Below, piece by piece: positions 13,551 through 24,755 of a DNA stretch of 64,000 nucleotides. Both the position numbers and the translations under genes were made by a program. Source of the stretch: Chondrilla cf. caribensis. Lineage: Eukaryota > Porifera > Demospongiae > Chondrillida > Chondrillidae. The stretch lies in NCBI GenBank assembly GCA_964020155.1, contig OZ026551.1, positions 62,001 through 126,000 of the forward strand, written 5' to 3'. Below the pieces are notes generated by a model. That model did not search any database. It was not told where the DNA came from and worked only from the letters and a program-made list of their open reading frames with translations. The stretch's first letter is position 1. Every line of letters starts with the position of its first letter.

Positions 13551-14584
13551 AACACACACACAAACACACACACAAACAAACACACACACAAACACCACAA
13601 CACCACAACAACACAGTCATGTTCACCTGAGGATCAGCAAGGACAACTTGCACTAGGGGATTCTTCTCTTTGAGGAACAGACCAACACCTACCAATGGAT
13701 ACTTGATATATGGAATTCCTTTGTAGATATGTGAAGTACAAACCAGCAAGCGTTCCACCCGTTCCTGTTCCAGAAGTAACAGCATCAACTCTGCCATCTA
13801 CAATTGATGGCAATATCACGATCACATACATATGCCCACACCATTATACACACATGCATACTTGTTTGCCTCCAGATTTCAGGGCCTGTAGTCTCATAAT
13901 GAGCTAGTCTGTTAGCTGTATTGTCAAACTGATTGGTCCAAACTGCATTTGAAAGAGAACTTGCAAATCTTTTGGCCTGCATAGAGTAGTATACTTTGAC
14001 ATCAAGACATCATATTCAGAGATTATACTACTCATATTAACAAATTCACTAACTATGTGGTTGTAGTTTTCTGGGTTATCATAAGGGACAGCTGGTACTG
14101 GTCTAACGTCTGCTCCTAGGACACGTAGAGCATCTATTTTTTCCTGTATACATTAAACAATGCACTCAGCCACAAAGGAGTCATAACCTAGTGATGTTGA
14201 TGAACCTGAGATTGTGTGTCTGGCATAAAAATCACACATTGATAGCCAATAGCATTGCATAGATGTGCCAAACCAATTCCTATGCACAGCAGAAGATCGG
14301 TTTGAGATATGTAACAACATATAACCCTAGCGTCGACAATACAAGAAAACGAACGCATAACAAACCAGACCTGTGTTGCCTGCTGTCCCTTCCACTATGG
14401 TCCCACCAGGCCTCACCAAACCTATCCAATTAATTTTGGAACAATAATACTGCATGGTTCAAACTTCGGTCAATGTCTCTGACCTCTTTCTTCAGCGTCC
14501 TTGATGAGGTACAGAGCGGCCCTGTCCTTACATGATATACATGATGTCTCTTCGCTCACACCCTTTAACCTCACTAAAGTTGTA
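12974..14584 (-). CDS. Cysteine synthase-like (CysK/CBS fold) PLP enzyme, 5' end missing or damaged
   Basis: Eleven minus-strand exons join in frame: 14584-14484, 14421-14371, 14279-14206, 14143-14054, 13976-13862, 13797-13744, 13688-13627, 13490-13332, 13269-13195, 13135-13076, 13018-12974. Motifs in order are [27 protein letters not shown] (PLP lysine in KDR), the substrate loop [36 protein letters not shown] (phosphate-binding turn), [25 protein letters not shown] and a C-terminal RYFSKLF. This family makes cysteine from O-acetylserine and sulfide with PLP; substrate is inferred. No internal stops occur and splice sites are good. Two defects stand out: the first visible exon lacks about 14 residues that normally include the NPGGSV stretch before KDRAA, and no upstream start exon is found where a SINE copy begins. 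About 295 codons are readable against roughly 320 expected. It may be a recently broken gene or have an unrecognised 5' exon. Confidence 0.8.
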
Positions 14585-14686
14585 CTACAGGATATGAAAA
14601 GGCATCCATAAATTTCAGCCAGAAAACACTTGGATACTCAAAGCACCCTCACTTGCCAACCAATTCTTTAAAACCATCCACAAACT

Positions 14687-15386
14687 TTACATACCCTCGG
14701 GTTTTATAGTACGAAACAGAAACAGAAGACTTTGTAAAGCTCCTTTGCCGTAGCTACGAACTACGTAGCTCCACCATCTTCGAGTATATTCGAATTTAGG
14801 AAAATTTAATACTGCAACATCATATAATATGCATTCCTACGCGTAACCACTACAGTGAATTTATATTATTTATATTGTGCGAACAAAATGGCCGATTTCA
14901 AAATGCCGACAATTAGGATTTGGGCTAAAATTTGAGCGCAAAGACTTCAACGAACTTTAAATCTTCACCGAAGGTTCTTCTAAACCTATTAGAGACGATC
15001 AAGTGATTCGAGTGCCTGGGGGTGGCCTATTCTCCGAATTGAACATTGAGGGCAACTTTAAATAGCGCAGATAATAATAATAAAATAGATAGGTCACGGT
15101 GGCGGGGTGGTCAGGTGACACGACTCTAGGCTCCAGGTCGCGGGTTCGAATCCTCGAAAGGACGGTTTTTTTCTCTGAAAAAAAATAGCTCACTTCCTGG
15201 TGGTCAGTTGCAATACTCTCTACAAAGAACCGTAGGGGGGAGCTTTGGGACTCGCAGCTGACCTCCCAGCTAGAATAGTGTCTTCTGCATTCGTGGAATG
15301 ACGCAAGTACACAGTATCTGTGGAAAGTCCCTGTAAAGCTCTTCATATATAGGTGTCTTTGACCCTGAGTGGGTGACTTTTTATTA
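14687..15386 (+). mobile_element. tRNA-derived SINE-like element, copy 3
   Basis: Near-identical to copy 1, with the tRNA-like core at 15092-15165 and the same T-run terminator. It sits immediately upstream of the first readable exon of the cysteine synthase-like gene and is followed, as in copy 1, by the eIF5B fragment. Copies 1 and 3 therefore belong to a duplicated segment of about 1 kb. Confidence 0.75.
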
Positions 15387-15494
15387 ATATGAATCCTACA
15401 ATTCTTGCTTTATTTCTTTCATTTTATTGTAATCATTTACTTTCTACTTGAACAATAGAACAGATTATTTTGACAAGTACAATATTAATGAGTA

Positions 15495-15800
15495 TCAAAA
15501 AAATTGAAACTGTCTCTTCATGTCTATCATCAACTGCCAATCACTCTTCTGCAAATCTTCTCTGGAGTATCCTTGACAGCATCAATAGACTGCATACTTA
15601 TCTGTATAGCAAAGCAGTGTCAATAAAGTATGATCATATTACCTCACCAATGGCTTACTTTGCCAACAATCAGGTCAGCCTCATCAAAAATGTCACCCAA
15701 GGTGTCTAGGTGTCTCTCCATGGACTCAATCTTCAGGCAAACTTCTGCACCTTTTCTCACCAAATCAACTTGCTTGTGGTTGACCTTCATACTTGTTACG
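15495..15800 (-). pseudogene. EIF5B: eIF5B 3' fragment, pseudogene copy 2
   Basis: The minus-strand upstream exon (to about 15670) encodes MKVNHKQVDLVRKGAEVCLK and then DEADLIVGK. A donor GTAAGC and an acceptor 'tgctatacag' lead to ISMQSIDAVKD. One base is then missing, and the other frame continues as YSREDLQKSDWQLM to a stop at 15495-15497. This is the conserved end of eIF5B, which docks on eIF1A during ribosomal subunit joining. Only the last two exons are present, so it is a truncated duplicate. The same frameshift occurs in the copy at 10.6 kb. It lies 120 bp upstream of the CDC37 start codon. Confidence 0.78.
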
Positions 15801-15916
15801 GATCAACTGAATAACGCGATCACTATGGTGGTCGTGGTCGTATTGACTGGATCGTCTGGATTATTCGCGACATTGCGAGTGAACCAGTGCAAGACCTAGA
15901 TTGCGTCACTAAAAAA

Positions 15917-18445
15917 ATGGTGGACTACAGCAAATGGAGTAAGATCGAGGTGAGCCATGACGGTTGGTAGTTAAGACTTGAATTTTTCCTTGAGTAGACG
16001 TCGAGCTAACACTTATGCTATAGTTGGTGATATGCTGGTCCTATTCTTCACTGTTGATCTCGGTTATAACTCATCTGACAAAGGCATTACTCAGAATGAT
16101 CCATGCATCGTTTTTTAATCGGCCTCCTCACGACGTATTTCATCGTATATGATGAGTGTATGTGTGCTACTACGATGGAGGTTTAAATCAACTCGTCTTC
16201 ATAACATAGCGTTCTCAACCAAACTTCACTATCCCAATTAGTTCGGCCAATCCAGGACTTCTAGAGATCGGCAAGATATTACCCGGTTCGAGTGAGATTA
16301 GTGTTTGTCCCCACGCGGAACCACGTTTGGGTTACTGAAGGCTCGAGTTATGGCTTATGAACTCAAATACAAGTAAAAATGAAGTTGGTGCACTTAGTTC
16401 ATTCCTATCCTGTCGTAGTTACTACTTAAGTATGTGCTCTGAGCAAGTCATTATGAATAGGTCATCCTTGTCTGATGTCTTGGAGTTTGTCTTGTTACGA
16501 TGTCAGTGACCCTCCCCTGTGTGGTGACCCCTCCCCTGTCTTTAGGTGTCAGATGATGAGGATGATACCCATCCGAACATTGACACTGCCTCCCTGTTCC
16601 GATGGAGGCATCAAGCAAGGATGGAGAGGATGGAGAAGGACAAAGAGGAAAAGGATCAGTTTGAACAAGAAAAGAAACGGTTCTGTTCAACGATTGTCTT
16701 ACGTATTCATTGCTCACCTTCAACCCCACAGAAGATTTCTCATGTTGCATGTGCTACATGAACCACACCCCGCCTTACATGTGCTACATGAACCACACCC
16801 CCACCTTACATGTGCTACATGAACCACACCCCCGCCTTACATGTGCTACATGAACCACACCCCCGCCTTACATGTGCTACATGAACCACACCCCCGCCTT
16901 ACATGTGCTACATGAACCACACCCCCGCCTTACATGTGCTACATGAACCACACCCCGCCTTACATGTGCTACATGGACCCACATAGCCACATTGCTTGTG
17001 CTACATGAACCACACCCCCACCTTACATGTGCTACATGAACCACACCCCGCCTTACATGTGCTACATGGACCCACATAGCCACATTGCTTGTGCTACATG
17101 AACCACCCCAACTTACATGTGCTACATGAACCACACCCCCACCTTACATGTGCTACATGAACCACCCCAACTTACATGTGCTAGATACGAGTGACACCTC
17201 TAGTTGACCCATTCTGATGGACGATCCTGCTTCCGGTCTCCCTAGACCTTGTTGATACGAACTGCTCACGTAGTGTGTTTATTGTGACATGGCAGTAGTT
17301 GGGTGCTTTTGATGTGTTTTGGTGTCCCATTCATAATAGTCACCGTGAACGCTGGAAACAAGTGGAAAAAGCATTGCAAAGTGAACAAGATCATGAATCG
17401 AAAGAGAAGATGGAAAAGGAATTTACCAAGTTAAAGTCTGAAAAAGAAGAAATTAGAAAGAAAGAGAAAGAGTTAGCCAAGAAGGAAAAGGTAAACATTT
17501 TGGATAACTCACTTGGTCCAGTCATTTCCACAGTCACTTGGTCCCATCAGTTCATTGATCCCATCAGTTCACAGTCACTTGATCCCATCAGTTCATTGAT
17601 CCCATCAGTTCACAGTCACTTGGTCCCATCAGTTCACAGTCACTTGATCCCATCAGTTCATTGATCCCATCAGTTCACAGTCACTTGGTCCCATCAGTTC
17701 ACAGTCACTTAATCCCATCAGTTCATTGATCCCATCAGTTCATTGATTCCATCAGTTCACAGTCACTTGGTCCCATCAGTTCACAGTCACTTGGTCCCAT
17801 CAGTTCACAGTCACTTGGTCCCATCAGTTCACAGTCACTTGGTCCCATCAGTTCACAGTCACTTGGTCCCATCAGTTCACAGTCACTTGGTCCCATCAGT
17901 TCACAGTCACTTGGTCCCATCAGTTCACAGTCACTTGGTCCCATCAGTTCACAGTCACTTGGTCCCATCAGTTCACAGTCACTTGGTCCCATCAGTTCAC
18001 AGTCACTTGGTCCCATCAGTTCACAGTCACTTGATCCCATCAGTTCACAGTCACTTGATCCCATCAGTTCTAACTGTATTAGCTCACTCCTTGGAATGTG
18101 GATACTATCTCTAAACCTGGATTTGAAAAAACGGTATGTTTAATCGTAATAGTGTGTACAATGTGTGCATGTACTATTGCGTATGTATGTACAATGTACG
18201 TATGTCTATCATTCATTATAGATTATCAATGACCCAAAGCCCAAGAAAACAGAGACAGATGAAGAAAAGGCTAAGAAGACAGTTAGTTAGACATACATAC
18301 TTCTGGAGATGCCCTTCAGTTGTTTTCTCATCTTATGCTAGTTGACATTTGTTGAGAAATATGAAGAAGAGATTAAAAAATTTGGAATGCTTCGTGATTA
18401 TAATGCTAGGTGTGTGATGGCGTGTGTGTGTGCATGTGTGCATGT

Positions 18446-18503
<58 letters not shown>

Positions 18504-21500
18504 TGGCATGTGTGTGTGAGGATGAGACTACTGTATACAATATTTCAACCCTGATGCAGTCGTGACTATCTCCGGGATCATCCTCATCTCGTGAGTGATG
18601 AAACAGCTGCCTATTTAACCCTTTGGTGCGTGAACCTGGAAGTGCAAGAGGTTAGTTAGACACTGGCAATGGGTCTGTGTACGGATGTATTGAGTGTAGT
18701 GGTTGTGTTGGTATTGGTATGAATGTATTGAGTGTAGTGGTTATGTTGGTATTGGTATGAATGTATTGAGTGTAGTGGTTATGATGGTATTGGTATGAAT
18801 GTATTGAGTGTAGTGGTTATGTTGGTATTGGTATGAATGTATTGAGTGTAGTGGTTGTGTTGGTATTGGTATGAACGTTGCACAGAAATCAGCTTTGATG
18901 GAGAGAGTTGCTCATCAGGTGATTGTGATGCAGTACATACTGGAGCTGGCAAAGCAGCTGGATCGCGATCCTCGATCGTGTGTTCGTGGATTCTTTGAAA
19001 GGTGAGATTGCCACTGTTCAATTATTGGACAGAACTAGGTCAGCCAACAGTTGTCGACTGTCCAAGTATGTAATAGACATTTAGGTCACATTTCCAGTTC
19101 TGTACGTTCATGTGTCATCCAGTCCTGTACACAATCACTCAATTGTGTGTATACAGTGAAACCTCTCTAATCCGACACTCAATGGGACCTAAGAATAATG
19201 TTGGATTAGGAGGTTGTTGGATTATGGAGTGCCTCTTACCATACTTACGTATGGTGACTGTACCTCATATAATGGTCGGATTAGAGAGAATGTCGGATTA
19301 CAGAGGTTTCACTGTACTTATATTTTAGAATGAAGACTGCAGAAAGCCAATATTTGGATGCTTTCAAAGATGAATTAACTTCGTTTGTGGATCGCATCAA
19401 AAGAAGGGCTCAATCCAAGTTGGAGGCTGCTATGAAGGAAGTTGAGGAGGTGTGTACCTATGCCACACCCACTGTTACACAGTTCATTCATATTTGACAC
19501 ACCCACCTTTTGTACAACTAGTTCATATGCCACCCTCTTCCCCTTACACAATCAGTCATATGCACAGCCATTGTTACCATTGTACACATCTGATTTGATG
19601 TCCCACAATACACCTGTATACAGTTCATATCCCACAGTACAGCTGTATGCAGTTCATATCCCACAGTACAGCTGTATGCAGTTCATATCCCACAATACAT
19701 CTGTATACAGTTCATATCCCACAGTACAGCTGTATGCAGTTCATATCCCACAGAACATCTGTATACAGTTCATATCCCACAGTACAGCTGTATACAGTTC
19801 ATGTCCCACAATACATCTGTATACAGTTCATATCCCACAGTACAGCTGTATACAGTTCATATCCCACAGTACATCTGTATACAGTTCATACCATCTGTGT
19901 GTGTTGTACATGACTTGTGTTAATCATGAGGTGCTAATGAGCAAATGTCCATTAGCCATTGCCAGCTACATTAGTGGAGTTCCTTTGCTAATTGGCTGCA
20001 GCTCTAAGGTTTCTTCACTTATTGGGATCTTCAGCATTGTAGGCGGCCACTGGCCACTTGTGGACTCTTCCAATTGAATTAAAACTGAACCTTGTATAGA
20101 ACCAGTGTGTGATAGTCTCATAGAATAGTGTGATATTTTGATGTGTTATGACCTTATGATAATCTCCATCTTATCCCATCTGCTGTTATAAATTCAATTA
20201 CTAGAATGCATTCTTCCATGCATAAACCTTTGGTTAATAGTCTGTTGGAGTGAGCTCATTCTTGTCTATTGGATGCATCACTTCACTCTGTTCAGTGTAC
20301 AAAGAACACGTGTGACCATGGGTGGATGCAGATACACCCCAGCAAGAATTCCAACAGTAACACACTAGTTCTGAAGTCACATCTAATGGTTGCATCTGAC
20401 CCCTAATGAAGACACACCCACCAGTAATGAGACACACCCACCAGTGATGTAGACACACCCACCAGTGATGTAGACACACTGTAATATTCCCCCTTTTATT
20501 TGGCAGGAGGAGAGGAAGAAGCGTCTGGGTCCGGGAGGGCTGGACCCTCTGGAGGTCATGGAAACTTTACCACAGGTGAGTTATCAGTGGGTGGGGCTTG
20601 GTTTATCGGCCAGCAGTGGGTGGTGTATCCTGTGATATTTATAACTCAAAGGAAATCGATGTGATGTAACTTCTCATTTGAACTATCCGCTTTCACTACA
20701 TGCAGTGGTTACAATGACAAGACATGTAGACATGTATTGATACGCGTGGTTCCCATAACCAGAGATGTAGGGTGTAGTTGCGTTCTTATCGTGTTACTGA
20801 TGTGCATGATGGGCTAAGTTGTCGTGGTGACAAATGTAGCTCAGGTTGCCATGGTGACCTTTGCTGTGTACATCACAGTTGTCAGTTACCACTGCTACAG
20901 TCGAACCACACTGTTGCCATAGACAACCTGGCTTCAGGGGATATTAATTGTATTAAGCATTGTCTCTAAATTGGTCTTCTTCAAAGACTTCCTTTTTTGA
21001 GGGGTTTTATATAAGTGCTGAAAAAGTGTTGTTGTTAGGTGTTGGTAGTGCAGATAAGACAAGGGCAACATTGAGCAGCTTCTGTAATTGACCACATCCC
21101 CTCTTTCTTGGCTCACTTGGGGGTGTTTGGTGGGTGTGGCTGTGTAGGGACAAGTGTTCACGTGTCCTTTAACATACCCAGTGTATGATATTGTACACTT
21201 GTACCAGTACAGCTGTGTTCTGTGTGCTCATGTACAGCTGTGTTCTGTGTGCTCATGTACAGCTGTGTTCTGTGTGCTCATGTACAGCTGTGTTCTGTGT
21301 GCTCATGTACAGCTGTGTGTTCTGTGTGCTCATGTACAGCTGTGTTCTGTGTGCTCATGTACAGCTGTGTTCTGTGTGCTCATGTACAGCTGTGTGTTCT
21401 GTGTGCTCATGTACAGCTGTGTTCTGTGTGCTCATGTACAGCTGTGTTCTGTGTGCTCATGTACAGCTGTGTTCTGTGTGCTCATGTACAGCTGTGTGTT

Positions 21501-22414
21501 CTGTGTGCTCATGTACAGCTGTGTTCTGTGTGCTCATGTACAGCTGTGTTCTGTGTGCTCATGTACAGCTGTGTGTTCTGTGTGCTCATGCACAGCTGTG
21601 TTCTGTGTGCTCATGTACAGCTGTGTTCTATGTGCTCATGTACAGCTGTGTTCTGTGTGCTCATGTACAGCTGTGTTCTGTGTGCTCATGTACAGCTGTG
21701 TTCTGTGTGCTCATGTACAGCTGTGTGTTCTGTGTGCTCATGTACAGCTGTGTTCTGTGTGCTCATGTACAGCTGTGTGTTCTGTGTGCTCATGTACAGC
21801 TGTGTTCTGTGTGCTCATGTACAGCTGTGTTCTGTGTGCTCATGTACAGCTGTGTGTTCTGTGTGCTCATGTACAGCTGTGTTCTGTGTGCTCATGTACA
21901 GCTGTGTTCTGTGTGCTCATGTACAGCTGTGTTCTGTGTGCTCATGTACAGCTGTGTGTTCTGTGTGCTCATGTACAGCTGTGTGTTCTGTGTGCTCATG
22001 TACAGCTGTGTTCTGTGTGCTCATGTACAGCTGTGTTCTGTGTGCTCATGTACAGCTGTGTTCTGTGTGCTCATGTACAGCTGTGTTCTGTGTGCTCATG
22101 TACAGCTGTGTGTTCTGTGTGCTCAGGAATTGCGTGAGTGCTTTGAAAGTAAAAGTGTGGCAAAGCTACAAGCAGTTGCCGCAGCGATGGAGAAAGAAGA
22201 GTTTGAATACCACATGAAGCGTTGTGTTGACTCTGGTCTGTGGGTGTCAGATGCCAAGTCAGCAGGACTGACACCCGCCAGCGAACAGCTTGAGAAGGAA
22301 CTGGGTTCCCAACAGCAGGGTGGAGGGGAGGAGGAGGGTGGGACTAAGGATGAGGAAGAGAGTGGGGATCAGAAAGAGTTGGAAGGGTCTGGGGGATACG
22401 AAGAAGTGGATTGA
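15917..22414 (+). CDS. CDC37: Hsp90 co-chaperone CDC37
   Basis: Ten exons: 15917-15949, 16546-16679, 17340-17490, 18222-18281, 18342-18409, 18560-18650, 18886-19001, 19329-19449, 20507-20575, 22127-22414. They give 376 aa (human 378). CDC37 loads client protein kinases onto Hsp90 in the cytosol. The N terminus [17 protein letters not shown] keeps the conserved kinase-contact region and Ser13, the CK2 site known to be needed for client binding; [20 protein letters not shown] follows. Then come a long acidic/basic coiled coil, the Hsp90-binding middle part ([32 protein letters not shown]) and the C-terminal [14 protein letters not shown] and CVDSGLWV blocks, ending in an acidic tail. The exon 2 donor (GTTCTG) is weak but is the only one that keeps frame. 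Five introns contain minisatellites and intron 7 holds a MITE. No defect is seen. Confidence 0.96.
16749..17180. repeat. Minisatellite in CDC37 intron 2, about 31-bp unit
   Basis: Repeated 'acatgtgctacatgaaccac' followed by 'acccccgcctt', with a variant block carrying 'acatagccacattgcttgtg'. Confidence 0.9.
17516..18073. repeat. Minisatellite in CDC37 intron 3, 24-bp unit
   Basis: About 20 copies of 'cagttcacagtcacttggtc' plus 'ccat', mixed in its first half with a 17-bp short form 'cagttcattgatcccat'. The second half is nearly homogeneous, which suggests recent expansion there. Confidence 0.92.
18686..18875. repeat. Minisatellite in CDC37 intron 6, 38-bp unit
   Basis: About five copies of a unit starting 'gtattgagtgtagtggttat' and ending 'ggtatgaat'. 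Confidence 0.85.
19154..19314. mobile_element. Pogo/Tigger-like MITE in CDC37 intron 7
   Basis: 161 bp bounded by inverted termini: 'cagtgaaacctctctaatcc' at the left and its near-complement ending 'gaggtttcactg' at the right, flanked by TA on both sides (19152-19153 and 19315-19316). TA duplication and CAGTG termini fit Tc1/mariner-pogo superfamily elements. Internal copies of 'ggatta' extend the symmetry. It has no coding capacity, so it would have been moved by a transposase encoded elsewhere. It ends 14 bp before exon 8. Confidence 0.85.
19616..19890. repeat. Minisatellite in CDC37 intron 8, 29-bp unit
   Basis: About nine copies of 'atacagttcatatcccacag' plus 'tacagctgt'. Units alternate between 'tacagctgt' and 'tacatctgt' endings. 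Confidence 0.9.
21205..22126. repeat. Minisatellite in CDC37 intron 9, 25/27-bp unit, running into the splice acceptor
   Basis: About 36 copies of 'tgtacagctgtgttctgtgt' plus 'gctca', some with an extra GT. The last partial copy ends 'gtgctcag' at 22126, where AG is the acceptor of CDC37 exon 10. All three forward frames are open across it, giving false ORFs of over 300 codons. Confidence 0.95.
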
Positions 22415-22950
22415 GCAATGTGTTCTGTGACATGGCAAACATATAGGACTGATACACTTAGTATGTTCCTACACTAGTAACCCCATAGCATACAACGCAG
22501 CTGGTTGGTGATAGTGTGTGACATGTCCTCACTTGTGATATGATTGTTGGATTAATACTTGATGTGGTTGAGATGGATCATCTAGTGCATATGTGTTCCT
22601 GTAGACCTACATTAATACAACACTATCAGATTCCAGCACAACATACTGTGTTGGAGGATATAGAAGTAGTGTATTGTGCTGGAGGGATAATCCTTAGAAA
22701 AGCTATACATTACAGCTCCATCACCAAGAATGAGATGGACTTGTACTTTATACTGCTCACATTGTAATAAGACAAGAGGATTAAATTTCATATGCTCCAA
22801 TACAACTACCATTGGGCTGCAGTGGTCAGGAGTGCAGAGTGCAAGGACCTTCAAGTGTGCACTGATGTCACACCGGGATAATTATATGTACATGTGACAC
22901 ACCCACGCTAAACACTAAACCATATTTGACATACCAGAAGATAGCGACCA
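22415..22950. other. CDC37 3' flank
   Basis: Untranslated region and spacer. Short ORFs here lack support and I see no second gene. Confidence 0.5.
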
Positions 22951-22954
22951 GTAG

Positions 22955-22962
22955 TATAAATA
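22955..22962 (+). promoter_or_regulatory. TATA box of the small secreted protein gene
   Basis: A perfect TATAAATA in otherwise mixed sequence, placed so that transcription would begin near 22985-22995. A possible 5' untranslated intron follows (donor near 23046, acceptor near 23117). The other genes in the window show no comparable TATA box, so this fits a tightly regulated gene. Confidence 0.55.
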
Positions 22963-23145
22963 CCTCCTCCTGTAGAAACCTTCAGATAACTTGTTTCAGG
23001 AGATTTACTCACAACTCAGTGTAGCTCTCACCTCTCAAGATTCAGGTTAGCCACAATATCTTGCTGGAAATACCTCTACATGTGCAGTTTCAACTGTGTA
23101 CTACCCCCTTTAAACAGAGCCCTTCCGATTAAAGGACACTGCGAC

Positions 23146-24037
23146 ATGATGATAAAGATCTTGCTGACATTGGCCACATTTTCAGTGTTGATTTTAGGAT
23201 CAAGACCTCTGGTACTGCCCCCGCCATTTGAGAGCATCGTGGTGACCATACCTCCTGAGGCCAAAGAGGTAGACAAAATCAGGATGTGGAAGGCCATCTA
23301 TGATCAAGAGTAAGCAGACAGTCGACTGTTTCATAGGTTGCACACACACTATAGACTGTCTACTGCACACACACACACACTATAGACTGTCTACTGCACA
23401 CACACTATAGACTGTCTACTGCACACACACTATGGACTGTCTACTACACACACACTATAGACTGTCTACTGCACACACACTATGGACTGTCTACTACACA
23501 CACACTATAGACTGTCTACTGCACACACACTATAGACTGCCTACTGCACACACACTATGGACTGCCTACTGCACACACACTATAGACTGCCTACTGCACA
23601 CACACTATAGACTGTCTACTGCACACACACTATAGACTGTCTACTACACACACACACACACTATAGACTGTCTACTACACACACACTATAGACTGCCTAC
23701 TGCACACACACTATGGACTGCCTACTACACACACACTATAGACTGTCTACTACACACACACTATAGACTGTCTACTGCACACACACTATGGACTGTGTAT
23801 GGTACTAATGTTAAGTAATATTCTTCTCACCTCCTCAATAGTCCTGAGCTTCCTGTCTTAACCCACCTAAATTTAACAAAGGTTTGTGAACTGTACAACA
23901 GAAATCTCACTAATACAACCAGTTATATGGACATAAACAACTGCACAACGTTCCTGGAAGAGTTTGCACCGAGGACCGTGAAACGCTACAACAGATATGT
24001 GAAGAACATATTGGACACAATCAAACCATCACCATGA
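23146..24037 (+). CDS. Small secreted glycoprotein, unrecognised family
   Basis: Two exons, 23146-23309 and 23842-24037, give 119 aa. The intron has a consensus GTAAGC donor and a pyrimidine-rich acceptor, and the frames join. The N terminus MMIKILLTLATFSVLILGS is a typical signal peptide. The mature part is proline-rich near its start (LVLPPPFESIVV), has only two cysteines (KVCELYN and NNCTTF), and carries three N-glycosylation sequons in a short span (NLT, NTT, NCT). The C terminus is basic and probably helical. I do not recognise the family; a cytokine-like or antimicrobial role would be a guess. A TATA box lies about 190 bp upstream. Frame-open sequence extends back to 23080, so a longer start is possible, but the signal peptide favours 23146 or 23149. 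Confidence 0.75.
23340..23795. repeat. Minisatellite in the secreted-protein intron, 25-bp unit
   Basis: About 18 copies of 'gcacacacactatagactgt' plus 'ctact', filling most of the intron. Confidence 0.92.
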
Positions 24038-24454
24038 TAGACAAGAATGTTCGTTGAGAGAACAGATTTTACATTTCATTTTAACTCCGAATCACTGCTT
24101 AATTATTATCACACAATTGTAAACAAAAAAGTATTTTACCAAGATTTCTGAAAGATTATTCTTAACTTATTTTATACTTGCAACATTATGTATTATATGA
24201 ATATATAATCATTTCTCATTGCTGGCTATTATGATCGCGTCTATTGTGCACGTACACTTCTCATCTTACATAATGAGTGTTGAGTTTGCACCGAGGGGAT
24301 TGGAGGGCAATTGAATTATGAGACAAATATGTCAATACTTCACTTGTCACATTGCACACATACAAGTGTCTCTCGGTCACCATGGACAGTAATTGAAGGC
24401 ACGAGGTGTGTGAAACATGATATGTGACATCTTTGATGAATTTTAAACATGTCA

Positions 24455-24755
24455 TCGATACAACTCGGCACTGCATGTCATGTTGTCTGTACAACTGGGT
24501 ACTGCATGTCATGTTGTCTGTACAACTGGGCACTGCATGTCATGTTGTCTGTACAACTGGGCACTGCATGTCATGTTGTCTGTACAACTGGGCACTGCAT
24601 GTCATGTTGTCTGTACAACTGGGCACTGCATGTCATGTTGTCTGTACAACTGGGCACTGCATGTCATGTTGTCTGTACAACTGGGCACTGCATGTCATGT
24701 TGTCTGTACAACTGGGCACTGCATGTCATGTTGTCTGTACAACTGGGCACTGTTA
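24455..24755. repeat. Intergenic minisatellite, 31-bp unit
   Basis: About nine copies of 'ctgtacaactgggcactgca' plus 'tgtcatgttgt', nearly identical. The overlapping ORFs in three frames are repeat translations. Confidence 0.93.

Noticed and set aside
21154..22414. ORFs of 327, 331 and 409 codons rich in Cys/Val
   Set aside because: Three simultaneous frames over the 25/27-bp minisatellite; only the last 288 bp of one frame is CDC37 exon 10.
22540..22854. Short ORFs on both strands after CDC37
   Set aside because: No domain, no splice partner and overlapping antisense frames; they are best read as 3' flank.
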